Assembly: GCF_025823185.1 (NCBI RefSeq)
Contig: NZ_JACKVK010000005.1
Coordinates: forward strand, 544,030-608,029
DNA length: 64,000 nt
Direction of reading: 5' to 3'
From: Mycobacterium yunnanensis
GTDB taxonomy: Bacteria; Actinomycetota; Actinomycetes; Mycobacteriales; Mycobacteriaceae
The notes below the pieces were generated by a model that made no database searches, had not been told where the DNA came from, and worked only from the letters and a program-made list of their open reading frames with translations. Positions 34,671-43,659 of this stretch are shown one piece after another. Position 1 is the stretch's first letter, and each line of letters begins with the position of its first letter. A program made the position numbers and the translations under genes.

Positions 34671-35227
34671 GCCCGCGGCGCAAGGTCGACGAGACGGATC
34701 GGGACTTCTTCTCGACGAACGCGGCCAAGCCAAAGGCTCCCCTGCGATGGGGCCTGCCGTTGACGTCGATCCTCGCATTCGTTCTGGCGGCTGCGGCGAT
34801 CGCGGGCAGCGTGTTCATGCTCGTCGCGCACGAGAGTCTGGAGCGGACCGAGGCCAGGGACGCTGCCGCCCTGTTCTACGTGCGCGGCTTCATGGCGGAG
34901 TACACCTCGCTGGATCCCTTCCACGCCAACGACTACGCCGACCGCATCATGGCTCAAGGCACCGGCGACTTCGAGAAGTCGTTCAAGGAGAAGCTGAACG
35001 AGATCGTCGTGCAGGTGGCGCGGGCCGAGCCCACCACCGGTGTCGTCCAAGAGGCCGGGGTACAGCGCTGGAACGAGAACGGCAGCGCCGACATCCTGGT
35101 GGCCACCAACGTGAAGTCCACCGGACCCGATGGCAAGACTCCGATCGAGAGTGGAACCCGTTGGGTCGTCACGACCATCGAGGAGGGACAGCAGTGGAAG
35201 ATCAGTCAGCTGATTCAAGTGATCTGA
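34667..35227 (+). CDS. mam1C: Mce-associated membrane protein Mam1C (Rv0177-like)
   Basis: The 186-residue protein begins at ATG 34667 overlapping the previous stop (ATGA). A basic/acidic N-terminus is followed by one membrane segment (about 26-52) and a Mam domain that ends in WVVTTIEEGQQWKISQLIQV. The size fits Rv0177 (about 184). Its last 34 bp overlap the next gene in another frame. Confidence 0.9.
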   Translation: MSPRRKVDETDRDFFSTNAAKPKAPLRWGLPLTSILAFVLAAAAIAGSVFMLVAHESLERTEARDAAALFYVRGFMAEYTSLDPFHANDYADRIMAQGTGDFEKSFKEKLNEIVVQVARAEPTTGVVQEAGVQRWNENGSADILVATNVKSTGPDGKTPIESGTRWVVTTIEEGQQWKISQLIQVI

Positions 35228-36207
35228 CCGCCGACGCTGCCGCCGCCTCAGTCCCGCAGGGTAAGGCGGCGCGCAGCCGCCACCGGCTACCGCGGCAGAA
35301 GGCGCAGCAGGTCACACCGGCCGGCGAGGTCTCCGAGACCACCGACGTTTCCGAGACCACGGTTTCCGACACCGATGAGGTGCCCGAGACCGCGGAGGTT
35401 TCCGAGACGGCCCCGGTGTCCGAGCCCGCGGGAGCCTCCGAGCCCGAGGTCGCGGAACCAGCCGACGCCGGTGACGTGGCGCCGCCGACGCGCCGTCGTC
35501 GGTCGCCGTGGAAGCGCGGCAAGGCGGCCAAGGTCACGCCGTCCGCAGCGGAGCCCGACCCGGAGACCGTCGTCGGCACCGACCCGGAGCCCGCCGCCCA
35601 CATCGAGTCGGATGCCGCCGAGTCGGACGCTGTCACCGAAACCGATTCGGACGCAGCAGAACCCGAACAGGTCGTGCTCGTGCCGCACCGCCCGGCCGGT
35701 CGGGCCCTCAAACTGATCGCGGTCGCCGCCGGCGTGCTGTTCGTCGCCGCCTGCGCATTCGCGGGTGCCACGGTGCAGCCGTATCTGGCCGACCGAGCCG
35801 CAGTTCACACCAAATTCGTCATCGCCGAGACCGCGGCCAGTGCCATCACCACGCTGTGGACCTACACGCCCGACGACATGGACAAGCTCCCGGAACGCTC
35901 CGCGAAGTACCTCGGTGGCGACTTTGCCGCAGACTACAAGCGCTACATCGACGCGATCGTCGAGCCGAACAAGCAGGCGCAGGTCACCAACAACACCCAG
36001 GTGCTCGGAGCCGCCGTCGAGTCGCTGACGCCCACTGAGGCCACCGCCATCGTCTACACCAACTCGGTGGCCACGAGCCCGGTCACCAAGGGCATTCCGT
36101 CTCTGCGGTACCTGTCCTACCGGCTGGTCATGAAGCCTCAGGACGGCCGCTGGCTGATCACCCAGATGGTGGCCGTCACGAAGCTGGACCTCACTCCACG
36201 TCTGTAG
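35194..36207 (+). CDS. mam1D: Mce-associated membrane protein Mam1D (Rv0178-like) with acidic repeat region
   Basis: GTG 35194 has a very strong upstream site (GAGGAGGGA) and gives 337 residues; the longer frame lies inside mam1C. The C-terminal part (about 165-337) has a membrane segment and a Mam domain like its neighbours. The first 160 residues are unusual: repeats of the type VSETT/VPETA/VSEPA and SDAAESD, a basic patch RRRRSPWKRGKAAK, and high Glu/Asp/Pro content. The M. tuberculosis protein is shorter (about 244), so this cytoplasmic region has expanded. It is the last gene of the mce1 operon. Confidence 0.88.
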   Translation: MEDQSADSSDLTADAAAASVPQGKAARSRHRLPRQKAQQVTPAGEVSETTDVSETTVSDTDEVPETAEVSETAPVSEPAGASEPEVAEPADAGDVAPPTRRRRSPWKRGKAAKVTPSAAEPDPETVVGTDPEPAAHIESDAAESDAVTETDSDAAEPEQVVLVPHRPAGRALKLIAVAAGVLFVAACAFAGATVQPYLADRAAVHTKFVIAETAASAITTLWTYTPDDMDKLPERSAKYLGGDFAADYKRYIDAIVEPNKQAQVTNNTQVLGAAVESLTPTEATAIVYTNSVATSPVTKGIPSLRYLSYRLVMKPQDGRWLITQMVAVTKLDLTPRL

Positions 36208-36582
36208 CGGGCGACGCATAGCACCACAGGCCATCCCTGGCTACGCCGAAGTCATCGCCGGGGCTCGTCGGCAGCGCACACCCAGCCGGGCGGGAAGCGA
36301 CGAAGGTCGCAGGTCGAGAGTGCAGGACCGATCAAGATCGGCAAACTCCGCACGTCGACCTGCGGCCAAGGCCGGCATACTTAGCTGCGCTCGGTTGCTC
36401 ATCGGTTATGAAATCGTCGTCTGCGTCAACGGTCGAACGCCCAGCTGAGGCGCCGAAACGAAGCCCCGACACGGGCTGGTGGCCAACGGGCGATGCGTTC
36501 CAGAAAGGCGGCTGTCAACGCCCGCGTAAGTGCTACGTTCTGTGGCGCAGCGCACTCTGCGGGGTCGAAAGGGACAGGTCAG
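36208..36582. other. Intergenic region after the mce1 operon with a nested palindrome
   Basis: No gene is supported in these 375 bp. A perfect 10-bp inverted repeat (36308-36317 and 36355-36364) encloses a second palindrome, CCGATC-AA-GATCGG (36328-36341). Together they could form a branched hairpin in RNA that may end the long mce1 transcript. The right-hand part, with a TACGTT-like element near 36535, probably contains the promoter of the next gene. Confidence 0.5.
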
Positions 36583-39054
36583 ATGGCAGGAACTCATCGC
36601 AGGAGAAGCCAACGACGCTTCAGCGTGGCGCTCGTCAGCGCCGCGACCGCGACGGCGACGGCACTGACCGTGGGCGTCGAACCGCCGCCCGATCCGGTCA
36701 AGCGAATCAGCGCCGACACGGTCGACCTCACCGCTGCGATCCAGTTGCTGCCGACGCACGACAAGGTGCCCGACATCACCGGAGGCCTCGGCACCGCGAT
36801 CTACGACGGCAAACAGGCAATCGCCGACGTGATCATCCGAGCCGTCGTCAACGGCGTCAACCTGTCGGCGTTCGCCAGGGCGGCCGGGGTGGACCCGCAG
36901 AGCCTCATCACCGGCTTGCTCGCCGACCTGCCCGCCAACCTGCTCCCCGGCATCCTGGCCCAGCTGTCCTTCGACGTGCCATTGCTCGGGCCCGTGTTGC
37001 AGCAGCTGACCGGCGGTGACCTCGCACTGCTGACCAACGTCCTGGATCTGCTCGGCGTCGACGAAGTCACCGACGCCACCCTGACCGGCGTGCTGGCGCT
37101 GCTCGGACTGAACCTGTCGGATCCGCTGAACCTGTCGGGTCTCGACGTGCCCGGTCTGAACGTCGTCACCACGGGGCCGGCGTTCGCCGCGCTGAAGATG
37201 CTGCTTGGGCTTGACCTGGGGTGGGTACCTGGGCTGCCCAATTCGGTGGCCAACGAGATCAACGGAACGCCGTATGCCCGCTTGGGCGTCGACGGCGTGC
37301 TGGATTTGGTGCTCGACAAACTGAAGGCAAGCGCGATTCCGGGGGCGTCGCTGCTCATCAACCCGCTGGCGGACCTGATCAAGAGCATCACCGATCCGAT
37401 CACCAGCCAGCTGCCCGACGTCGTCGACGTCCGAGTCATCCCCACCGTCGGCATCGGGATGGGCGCGTTCGCCGCAGCGATGGCCTACCAGAAGGTGCTG
37501 GCCGATCTCTCACTGCAACCAGGCGGCCTGAATCACGTCTTCGGCAGCGATCCCATCCTCGGCAGCCTGACCGTGCTGCCGCTGATCCTCATCAACAACC
37601 CCGCCCGGCCCGACGGCGGGGCGTTCGCCCGATTCGGGCCACTGGCGGCGCTCTTCGGCATCGACACCGTGAACCCGACGACGAAGTTCACCAACAGCCC
37701 GTCCGGACCCGGCCTTCCGATCCTGGGAACTGGTGTGGCGCTTGGCAACGCGAACCTGCTGCCCATCCTCGTCGACGCCACCTACGAATATCAGCCTCTG
37801 TCGGACCTGGCGTCGTGGCCCAATCCCTTCACGCTGGTGAACAACTTGGCGGCCGGGCTGGCGCCGACCTACATGTTGCGCGGGCTGAACCTCGACCTCG
37901 GCGGTCTAACCCAGGAGATCCTCGCGGGGGTGGGAGCCGCAGTTGGCGGCGTGAATCCCCTCGACCCGAATTCCTCACTGGCACTGAATCTCTACCTCAC
38001 CCTGCACTCGGCGACGCTGCCGATGCTCGAGCCGCTGTATCTGGCCTCCGACGTTCTCAACCTCGTCGGGCTCAGCCCACTGGCGCAAATCCCGATGCGC
38101 CTGGCGAACGCCTTGGCGCCCGCACTGCGCATCCTCACCGACGTCGGCTACTCCGACACCGTGCGCAATCCCGACGGCACCTACACCCGCGACACCACGC
38201 AGGCGGGTACCGAGGTGCCGTTCCTGTCCTTCCCGAACCTCGACCCCGGGTTGGTACTGAGCGACGCATTCCATGCGTTGGTGGCCGGCTTCCAGAAGGA
38301 ACTCGGACCCAACCCGACGCCGAACACCCCCAACGTCCTGGCGAACATCCTCGACGCGCTACTCAAGGGCAACCTGCTCGACGGCCTCGGTGCCCTCACC
38401 GCCCCGCTGGCCGTGCCGGATGCCACCGTGGCGGCCGCCTCCAAGACGTCCGCAGGTGACCTGCCGTCCGCCTCGGCACGACTTCTCAGCGTCGCCCCCG
38501 CGACGGATGCACCGACGGGCGTTGCGCCCAAGGATGATTCGAAGACCGGTGACGTCACGGCCGCCGCGGGGGAGGAGACTCCGGCGGCGGGTACGAAGGA
38601 TCAGGTGTCAGAGCCGACACCGCCGGCGACCGAGAAACCCGGCGACGGCGTCGAGACCAAGACCGAGACCGAGGCCGGTGCCGGAGTCGACGCGGACGCC
38701 AAGATCGGCACCGGGACGAAGACGGGTTCGGGCTCCGCGACCGATCCGACATCGGTCGCAGGCCCCAAGCATGCCAAGCCCGACGATGATTCGACGCCGG
38801 TGACCGGCACCAAGACCGGCACGGGCACCGACGCCGGTACGTCCACCGGGCCCAAGCACGCCAAGCCCACCGTCGACGAAACCCGCGACACCGCCAACGA
38901 CTTCTCCCCCAACCGGGGCGACGCGGGGACGGCCAAGCCGGCGGGTACCGGCACCAAGCCGTCGGACGCCGCTAAGACGACCACGGCGGCCGCCTCGGGC
39001 GGGACGACCAACGACAGCCCGTCGCAGAACGCACCGTCGGACAAGGCGGCCTAG
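36583..39054 (+). CDS. Large secreted protein with low-complexity C-terminal tail
   Basis: ATG 36583 starts an 823-residue protein; a frame 90 bp longer lacks sense. A signal peptide (RRRSQRRFSVALVSAATATATALTV) is followed by about 600 residues of hydrophobic, Leu-, Gly- and Asp-rich sequence. Stretches such as LLLINNPARPDGGAFARFGPLA and LRILTDVGYSDTVRN resemble the extracellular PE-PPE-type alpha/beta hydrolase domain of mycobacteria, but no GxSxG is evident. The last 180 residues are low-complexity Thr/Gly/Lys/Asp-rich with the repeated unit GPKHAKP. I do not recognise a characterised homologue. It replaces the lprO-like genes that follow mce1 in M. tuberculosis. A cell-wall or secreted role is likely, the function open. 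Confidence 0.72.
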   Translation: MAGTHRRRSQRRFSVALVSAATATATALTVGVEPPPDPVKRISADTVDLTAAIQLLPTHDKVPDITGGLGTAIYDGKQAIADVIIRAVVNGVNLSAFARAAGVDPQSLITGLLADLPANLLPGILAQLSFDVPLLGPVLQQLTGGDLALLTNVLDLLGVDEVTDATLTGVLALLGLNLSDPLNLSGLDVPGLNVVTTGPAFAALKMLLGLDLGWVPGLPNSVANEINGTPYARLGVDGVLDLVLDKLKASAIPGASLLINPLADLIKSITDPITSQLPDVVDVRVIPTVGIGMGAFAAAMAYQKVLADLSLQPGGLNHVFGSDPILGSLTVLPLILINNPARPDGGAFARFGPLAALFGIDTVNPTTKFTNSPSGPGLPILGTGVALGNANLLPILVDATYEYQPLSDLASWPNPFTLVNNLAAGLAPTYMLRGLNLDLGGLTQEILAGVGAAVGGVNPLDPNSSLALNLYLTLHSATLPMLEPLYLASDVLNLVGLSPLAQIPMRLANALAPALRILTDVGYSDTVRNPDGTYTRDTTQAGTEVPFLSFPNLDPGLVLSDAFHALVAGFQKELGPNPTPNTPNVLANILDALLKGNLLDGLGALTAPLAVPDATVAAASKTSAGDLPSASARLLSVAPATDAPTGVAPKDDSKTGDVTAAAGEETPAAGTKDQVSEPTPPATEKPGDGVETKTETEAGAGVDADAKIGTGTKTGSGSATDPTSVAGPKHAKPDDDSTPVTGTKTGTGTDAGTSTGPKHAKPTVDETRDTANDFSPNRGDAGTAKPAGTGTKPSDAAKTTTAAASGGTTNDSPSQNAPSDKAA

Positions 39055-39057
39055 CGG

Positions 39058-40134
39058 TCAGCTGAAGGCAAGCCAACTGGGCAGCGCTCGCTCGCGGGAG
39101 TCGCACAGCACCTGCATCGTGTCGCAGGAGCCCTTCGGGACACCGGCGCCCGCCCACATGCCGCCAGTGTCGCGGCGCAGCACGATGGCCGACGAACCGC
39201 CGCCGTCGAGCAGGATGGCGGTGTCGCTGCCCAAGGCGCGGAAGAGGTCCTGGATCTGGTCGGGGGTGTAACTGCCGCCCTGGAAGACGTACATCTCGTC
39301 GCGGTCCCTGGTGTAGGCGATCGCCGTGCGGGCGGCGCTGGGGCCGCCGTCGTTCATCTGGCCCGTCGCACCGGGTGCCAACAACCCCAATCCGGCGACC
39401 GCGACGAAGCGAGAGCCCTTGTCCACCAAGCCCTTGATGACCGGCGTCGCCGCGTCGTAATCGTCGGGTGCGCGCGGTGACACGACGAACGGGGCGCCCC
39501 CAACGGGCAGGATCATCGTCGTCAGCGCGGTCCAGACCTCGTCACCTCCGGAGAGTGCCTGCTTGCCCGCGTAGGCGAGGGTTCCGGTGACCGCGACGTT
39601 GGCCGGGCCGCCGCCGCGGGTGTTGTCGAAGTAGGCCCCCAGGGGCGAGCTGCAACCGGTCGACTTCCAGGAGCCGCCCTGCTGGCCGCGCACGTCGAAG
39701 AAGTTCGCGTTGACGGCGATCGTCGGTTTGCCGAGCGCCTGCCAGGCCTGGATCGGGGAGAAGGTCTCGGACGCTTGCCGCAGCCCCTCGCCGGTGCGGG
39801 CGCCGGGCGTCGACTCGCAACGGGCCTGGTAGCCACGGTGCGAGTCGACCAGCAGCCGGGGCGTCAGCCGTTGGGACGCCGCCTTGATGATCATCAGGTG
39901 CCCGCCGCTGCCCATCTCATACCGGCGGCCGTTGGCGTCGAGCATCGGAGCTGGGTTGTTGCCACCGAAGTTGTAGACCAGGTAGGAACCACGGGTGTTC
40001 GCGATGGCCGCGGCGAGCAGTTCTCGGCCGTCGGCGGCCCGAGCGGCGGGGGCCACCGCCATCGTGGCTAGCACGGCAGCGAGTGTCAGCGTGGTCGCCG
40101 AGGCGACCAGGCGCCGGACGTTCACTGCGGTCAT
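39058..40134 (-). CDS. Secreted phosphodiester glycosidase-like (DUF2233) protein
   Basis: Start ATG 40134 gives 358 residues with an N-terminal signal peptide ending in AARA. The body matches the DUF2233/NAGPA fold: VNANFFD near residue 145 and the family hallmark LDGGGSSAIVLRR near residue 315, both lining the active site of N-acetylglucosamine-1-phosphodiester glycosidases. Four Cys residues near STGCSSP and GSCDTMQVLC probably form disulfides. Members cleave sugar-1-phosphodiesters or, in bacteria, act on wall or exopolysaccharide linkages. It converges with the large secreted protein gene (3 bp between the stops) and follows the GSDH-like lipoprotein gene by 166 bp. Confidence 0.85.
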   Translation of the reverse strand: MTAVNVRRLVASATTLTLAAVLATMAVAPAARAADGRELLAAAIANTRGSYLVYNFGGNNPAPMLDANGRRYEMGSGGHLMIIKAASQRLTPRLLVDSHRGYQARCESTPGARTGEGLRQASETFSPIQAWQALGKPTIAVNANFFDVRGQQGGSWKSTGCSSPLGAYFDNTRGGGPANVAVTGTLAYAGKQALSGGDEVWTALTTMILPVGGAPFVVSPRAPDDYDAATPVIKGLVDKGSRFVAVAGLGLLAPGATGQMNDGGPSAARTAIAYTRDRDEMYVFQGGSYTPDQIQDLFRALGSDTAILLDGGGSSAIVLRRDTGGMWAGAGVPKGSCDTMQVLCDSRERALPSWLAFS

Positions 40135-40300
40135 CGGCACGAAGCGCCCCCATCGGATGATTGCCACGGACTGCTCGAAAGCACGTACCTGCAATCACAG
40201 CCGATGCACAGTCGGCTTTGGTCACGGCGTCGACACGATTGCGCATCGACACCCCCGTGTCACAGCCCGAGGCGCTTTGCCGGCGGCCTCGAGAGCAACG

Positions 40301-41602
40301 TCAACGCCCAGGGGGCGCCACCCGGTAGATGGCGTCCGCGGCGTCGTCGGTCACGTAGACGGCGCCGTCGGGTCCCACCACTGCGGAGACGGGCCGGCCC
40401 CACCGTGAACCGTCCGCGGCCTGGAAGCCGCCGACGAGGGTCTGCTGGTTCCCGAGGGTGCCGTTCTGCCACGGATAGAAGGACACCTCGGGCGCACGGG
40501 GAGATTGCCGGTTCCACGACCCGTGGACGCCGACCAATGCGCCCCGCTCGTAGGGGGCAGGCAGTGCACCGTCGACGAAGGTCAAACCCAGCGGGGCGGA
40601 GTGGGCGCCCATGCTCTGTTCGACGGGCGGCAGGGTCGCGCAGTCGAGCTTGGATCCGTCGGCGTTGGTCTGGACGTCGCGAATCAGTGGCAGATTCGCC
40701 GGTCCGCCGTCGGGATTGCAGTAGGGCCAACCCAATTCGCGTCCGGGAGTGAGCTTCGCCAGCGTCTCCGGAGGATGGTCGTCGACGTAACTCGGAACGA
40801 CCTGGCCATAGGTGGGTCCCTGGTCGGGCACCTGGACGTTGTCGCGGTTGTTGACCGCGGTCCACACCGAGCCGTCCGGTGCGACGGCGAGTCCGGTGCC
40901 GTTGCGTACGCCGGTCGCAAATGGTGCGTACGGCCCACCACCGGGCGGGACCCGCATGATGGTGGCACGCTGCGGGGTGGCCGTACGGTCCTGCGCGGAG
41001 ACGTTGCCGGTCGAACCGATCGAGAAGTACACGGCACCATCGGGTCCCACGGCGACGCTCTTCAACGCGTGGCTGTAGGCGCCGCCGAGATCAGGGCTAC
41101 GCGCGTCGGGGAGGCCGGCGGCGACGGTGCGCTCCGGAGTGGCCTTGCCGTCGGCGTAGGCGAAGGCGTCGACCTGGTCGCTCTCGGCGATCAACAGCGT
41201 CGAGCCCTGGAACGCCAGGCCGTGCGGCTGGTTCATGCCGTTGACCAGCAGTTGCATCTGCGGTCCCAGTCCCGAGGGCTCGATCCGAATCACCTGCCCG
41301 GCGCTGGGCAGCGAGACCAGCAGTGAGCCGTCCGGTGCCCACAGCGCCAACCGCGGCTTGGGCACCCTGGCCCAGACCGACATCGTCCACCCCTTGGGCA
41401 CCAATGCCTTCCGCGGTTCGTCGAACGGCTCGGCGGCGAGGTCGCCGGGCACCTGAACCGTCACTTCCTCGAGGCCGGCCGCACGGGGCGCCGCACTGGC
41501 GGTAGTCGACGTGCCGTCCGCTGCTGGCGGGGTGTTCGACGAGCACCCCGCCATCAGCAGGACGCTCAAGACGGCGAGTGTCTTACGCGGCCAAGCTCGC
41601 AT
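40301..41602 (-). CDS. Lipoprotein of the glucose/sorbosone dehydrogenase beta-propeller family
   Basis: ATG 41602 gives 433 residues with a signal ending in the lipobox LMAGC (Cys20). The rest is a six-bladed propeller of the GSDH type: NQPHGLAFQGSTLLIAESD, HALKSVAVGPDGAVYFSIGS, GTGLAVAPDGSVWTAVNNRD, GRELGWPYCNPDGG and VVGPDGAVYVTDDAADAIYRV are the usual blade motifs. Some relatives use PQQ to oxidise aldoses. The start lies 20 bp inside the end of the pirin gene, so the two are coupled. Enzyme activity is not proven by the sequence. Confidence 0.87.
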   Translation of the reverse strand: MRAWPRKTLAVLSVLLMAGCSSNTPPAADGTSTTASAAPRAAGLEEVTVQVPGDLAAEPFDEPRKALVPKGWTMSVWARVPKPRLALWAPDGSLLVSLPSAGQVIRIEPSGLGPQMQLLVNGMNQPHGLAFQGSTLLIAESDQVDAFAYADGKATPERTVAAGLPDARSPDLGGAYSHALKSVAVGPDGAVYFSIGSTGNVSAQDRTATPQRATIMRVPPGGGPYAPFATGVRNGTGLAVAPDGSVWTAVNNRDNVQVPDQGPTYGQVVPSYVDDHPPETLAKLTPGRELGWPYCNPDGGPANLPLIRDVQTNADGSKLDCATLPPVEQSMGAHSAPLGLTFVDGALPAPYERGALVGVHGSWNRQSPRAPEVSFYPWQNGTLGNQQTLVGGFQAADGSRWGRPVSAVVGPDGAVYVTDDAADAIYRVAPPGR

Positions 41603-42344
41603 GCATCTCCCAGACCAGGATTTCCGACGGCTCGGTAGCGGTGATCCGCTGCCCGCCCGATGCCGTGAAGCGCACGGCGTCGCCTTCGTGCAGGGGACCG
41701 GCACCCTCGAGTACGACCTCACCCCGTGGGACGAACAGGTGGAGGAACGGCGCCCGGGGCAGTTCGACGACGTCGCCGGGTTCCAGGCGCGCGCCGCGCA
41801 GGGCGGCGTACTTGTTGCTGATGGTGATGGCGGCGTCGTCGGCGTGTTCGGGCATGCCGGAGGCGATCGTCGCCCACGTGCCCCGCAGCGCCTCGTCGTC
41901 GATCTCGAGCTGCTGGTAGCCGGGCGTGATGCCGGCCTCGTCGGGCACCACCCACATCTGCACGAAGTGCACGGGCTCGGCGTGGGTTGGGTCGCCGGTG
42001 AGCGTCCACGAGTCGTTCTTCTCGGAGTGCAGAATCCCTCGTCCAGCCGACATCCGTTGCGCCAGACCGGGATAGATCACGCCGGAGTGACCCGTCGAGT
42101 CCTGGTGGACCAGCGATCCGCGGAGCACCCAGGTGACGATCTCCATGTCGCGGTGCGGGTGGGTGTCAAAGCCCTTGCCTGGCTTGACCACGTCGTCGTT
42201 GTTGACCAACAGCAAGCCGTGGTGGGTGTTGGACGGGTCGTAGTTCCCACCGAACGAGAACGAATGCTTGGAGTCGAGCCAGGAGATCTTGGTGGCGGAC
42301 CTGTCCTGTGCGCGTCGGACGTCGACGATGTCGGTCGTGGTCAT
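41583..42344 (-). CDS. Pirin-family protein, Rv0181c-like
   Basis: The 253-residue protein has the double cupin layout of pirin: FDTHPHRDMEIVTWVLRG supplies two metal-ligand His residues, and SAGRGILHSEKND the remaining His and Glu. The ATG has a good GAGGAG site. Pirins bind iron; some have quercetinase activity or act as redox-responsive co-regulators. It is divergent from a MarR gene with 78 bp between them, which suggests linked regulation. In M. tuberculosis Rv0181c lies close to sigG, as here. Confidence 0.92.
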   Translation of the reverse strand: MTTTDIVDVRRAQDRSATKISWLDSKHSFSFGGNYDPSNTHHGLLLVNNDDVVKPGKGFDTHPHRDMEIVTWVLRGSLVHQDSTGHSGVIYPGLAQRMSAGRGILHSEKNDSWTLTGDPTHAEPVHFVQMWVVPDEAGITPGYQQLEIDDEALRGTWATIASGMPEHADDAAITISNKYAALRGARLEPGDVVELPRAPFLHLFVPRGEVVLEGAGPLHEGDAVRFTASGGQRITATEPSEILVWEMHASLAA

Positions 42345-42403
42345 GGGTGCTCCTCGGGCGTCGTCGCCAGCCTAGGTGGCCGGCACTGGACACGACAACT
42401 TAG

Positions 42404-42415
42404 ATGATGTGTCAT
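42404..42415. promoter_or_regulatory. Possible MarR operator in the pirin-marR gap
   Basis: ATGA-TGTG-TCAT is a short palindrome in the only AT-rich part of the 78-bp divergent gap, directly before a TATATT sequence and the marR start. Arms are only 4 bp, so this is weak. Confidence 0.25.
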
Positions 42416-42422
42416 ATATTCC

Positions 42423-42869
42423 ATGTGGCTTACCAAGGAGCAGCAGCGGACGTGGCGCCAGTACCTGACGATGACGGCCGCCCTACAGGCCGAGATGAAC
42501 CGGCAGCTGCAGCGCGACTGCGGTCTGTCGCTACCCGACTACGACGTGCTCGTCGCGCTCGACGAGCTCGCGGTGTGCCGGGTCAACGAACTGGGTGAGC
42601 GGTTGGGGTGGGAGCAGAGCCGGCTGTCACACCAGCTCAGACGCATGCGGACGCGCGGACTCGTCGCCCGTCGCGGGGCCGAGGACGACCGGCGAGGCGC
42701 CACCGTCGAGCTCACCGACGCCGGTCGGGCTGCGCTCGAGGCCGCCGCGCCGGAACACGTCGCCTTCGTGCGGGACGTGGTGTTCGGCGGGGTCGCCGCC
42801 GCGGACCTGCGGGCACTGGATCGCTGGACCTCGGCAGTCCTGTCACGGCTGGGGCGTGGGTCTGCCTAA
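42423..42869 (+). CDS. MarR-family transcriptional regulator
   Basis: The 148-residue protein has the mycobacterial MarR N-terminus (WLTKEQQRTWRQYLTMTAALQAEMNRQL). The winged helix has LGERLGWEQSRLSHQLRRMRTRGLV as recognition region and the wing RRGAEDDRRGATVELT. These proteins are dimeric repressors often released by phenolic or oxidative ligands. It is divergent from pirin and lies 9 bp before the SDR gene, so it could control both. Confidence 0.93.
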   Translation: MWLTKEQQRTWRQYLTMTAALQAEMNRQLQRDCGLSLPDYDVLVALDELAVCRVNELGERLGWEQSRLSHQLRRMRTRGLVARRGAEDDRRGATVELTDAGRAALEAAAPEHVAFVRDVVFGGVAAADLRALDRWTSAVLSRLGRGSA

Positions 42870-42878
42870 TCTGTCGGG

Positions 42879-43655
42879 GTGGACATCAACGGAGCAAGTG
42901 CAATCGTCACCGGTGGCGCGTCCGGCATCGGCGCGGCCTCGGCCCGCCAGCTGGCCGCCAAGGGTGCGCGCGTCGTCGTCGCCGACCTGAACGCCGAGCG
43001 CGGCCAAGAACTCGCGCATGAGATCGGCGGCGTATTCGTCAGCGTCGACGTGACCGACACCGCGCAGATCGAAGACGCCGTCAACACCGCCGCGGATCTC
43101 GGCCCGTTGCGCGCCCTGGTGAACTCGGCAGGCATCGGCTGGGCCCAGCGGACCATCGGCAAGGACGGCGAGTTCGCCTCCGCGCACAACCTCGACGTCT
43201 ACAAGAAGGTGCTGGCGATCAACCTGGTCGGCACGTTCGACTGCATCCGGCTGGCCGCCACCGCGATGAGCCGCAACGAACCCACCGAGACCGGCGAGCG
43301 CGGCGCCATCGTCAACATGACCAGCGTCGCGGCGTTCGACGGCCAGATCGGCCAGGCCGCCTACTCGTCGTCCAAGGGCGGCGTGGTGGGACTGACGCTG
43401 CCCGTGGCCCGCGACTTGTCGGCCGTCGGCATTCGCGTCAACACCGTCGCCCCCGGCCTGATCGACACCCCCATCTACGGCGAAGGCCCCGACTCGGAGG
43501 CGTTCAAGGCCAAGCTCGGTCAGTCCGTGCTGTTCCCGCACCGCCTCGGCAAGCCCGACGAGTTGGCGTCGATGGTGGTCGAGCTGATCACCAATTCGTA
43601 CATGAACGCCGAGGTGGTCCGCGTCGACGGCGGCATCAGGATGCCCCCGAAGTAG
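42879..43655 (+). CDS. Short-chain dehydrogenase, 3-hydroxyacyl-CoA dehydrogenase type II-like
   Basis: The 258-residue protein (GTG start) has TGGASGIG (cofactor loop), [10 protein letters not shown] where the Asp selects NAD, the NSAG motif, and the catalytic Tyr162-x3-Lys166 in AAYSSSKGG with a Ser before it in MTSVAAF. Overall sequence resembles HSD17B10/type II 3-hydroxyacyl-CoA dehydrogenases, which act in beta-oxidation and on steroids. It follows marR by 9 bp and converges on the alcohol dehydrogenase gene. Subfamily assignment is moderate. Confidence 0.88.
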   Translation: MDINGASAIVTGGASGIGAASARQLAAKGARVVVADLNAERGQELAHEIGGVFVSVDVTDTAQIEDAVNTAADLGPLRALVNSAGIGWAQRTIGKDGEFASAHNLDVYKKVLAINLVGTFDCIRLAATAMSRNEPTETGERGAIVNMTSVAAFDGQIGQAAYSSSKGGVVGLTLPVARDLSAVGIRVNTVAPGLIDTPIYGEGPDSEAFKAKLGQSVLFPHRLGKPDELASMVVELITNSYMNAEVVRVDGGIRMPPK

Positions 43656-43659
43656 CCCG

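Noticed and set aside
38601..39044. 147-codon frame antisense to the tail of the large secreted protein
   Set aside because: It is the mirror image of a low-complexity repeat tail; repeats commonly open antisense frames.
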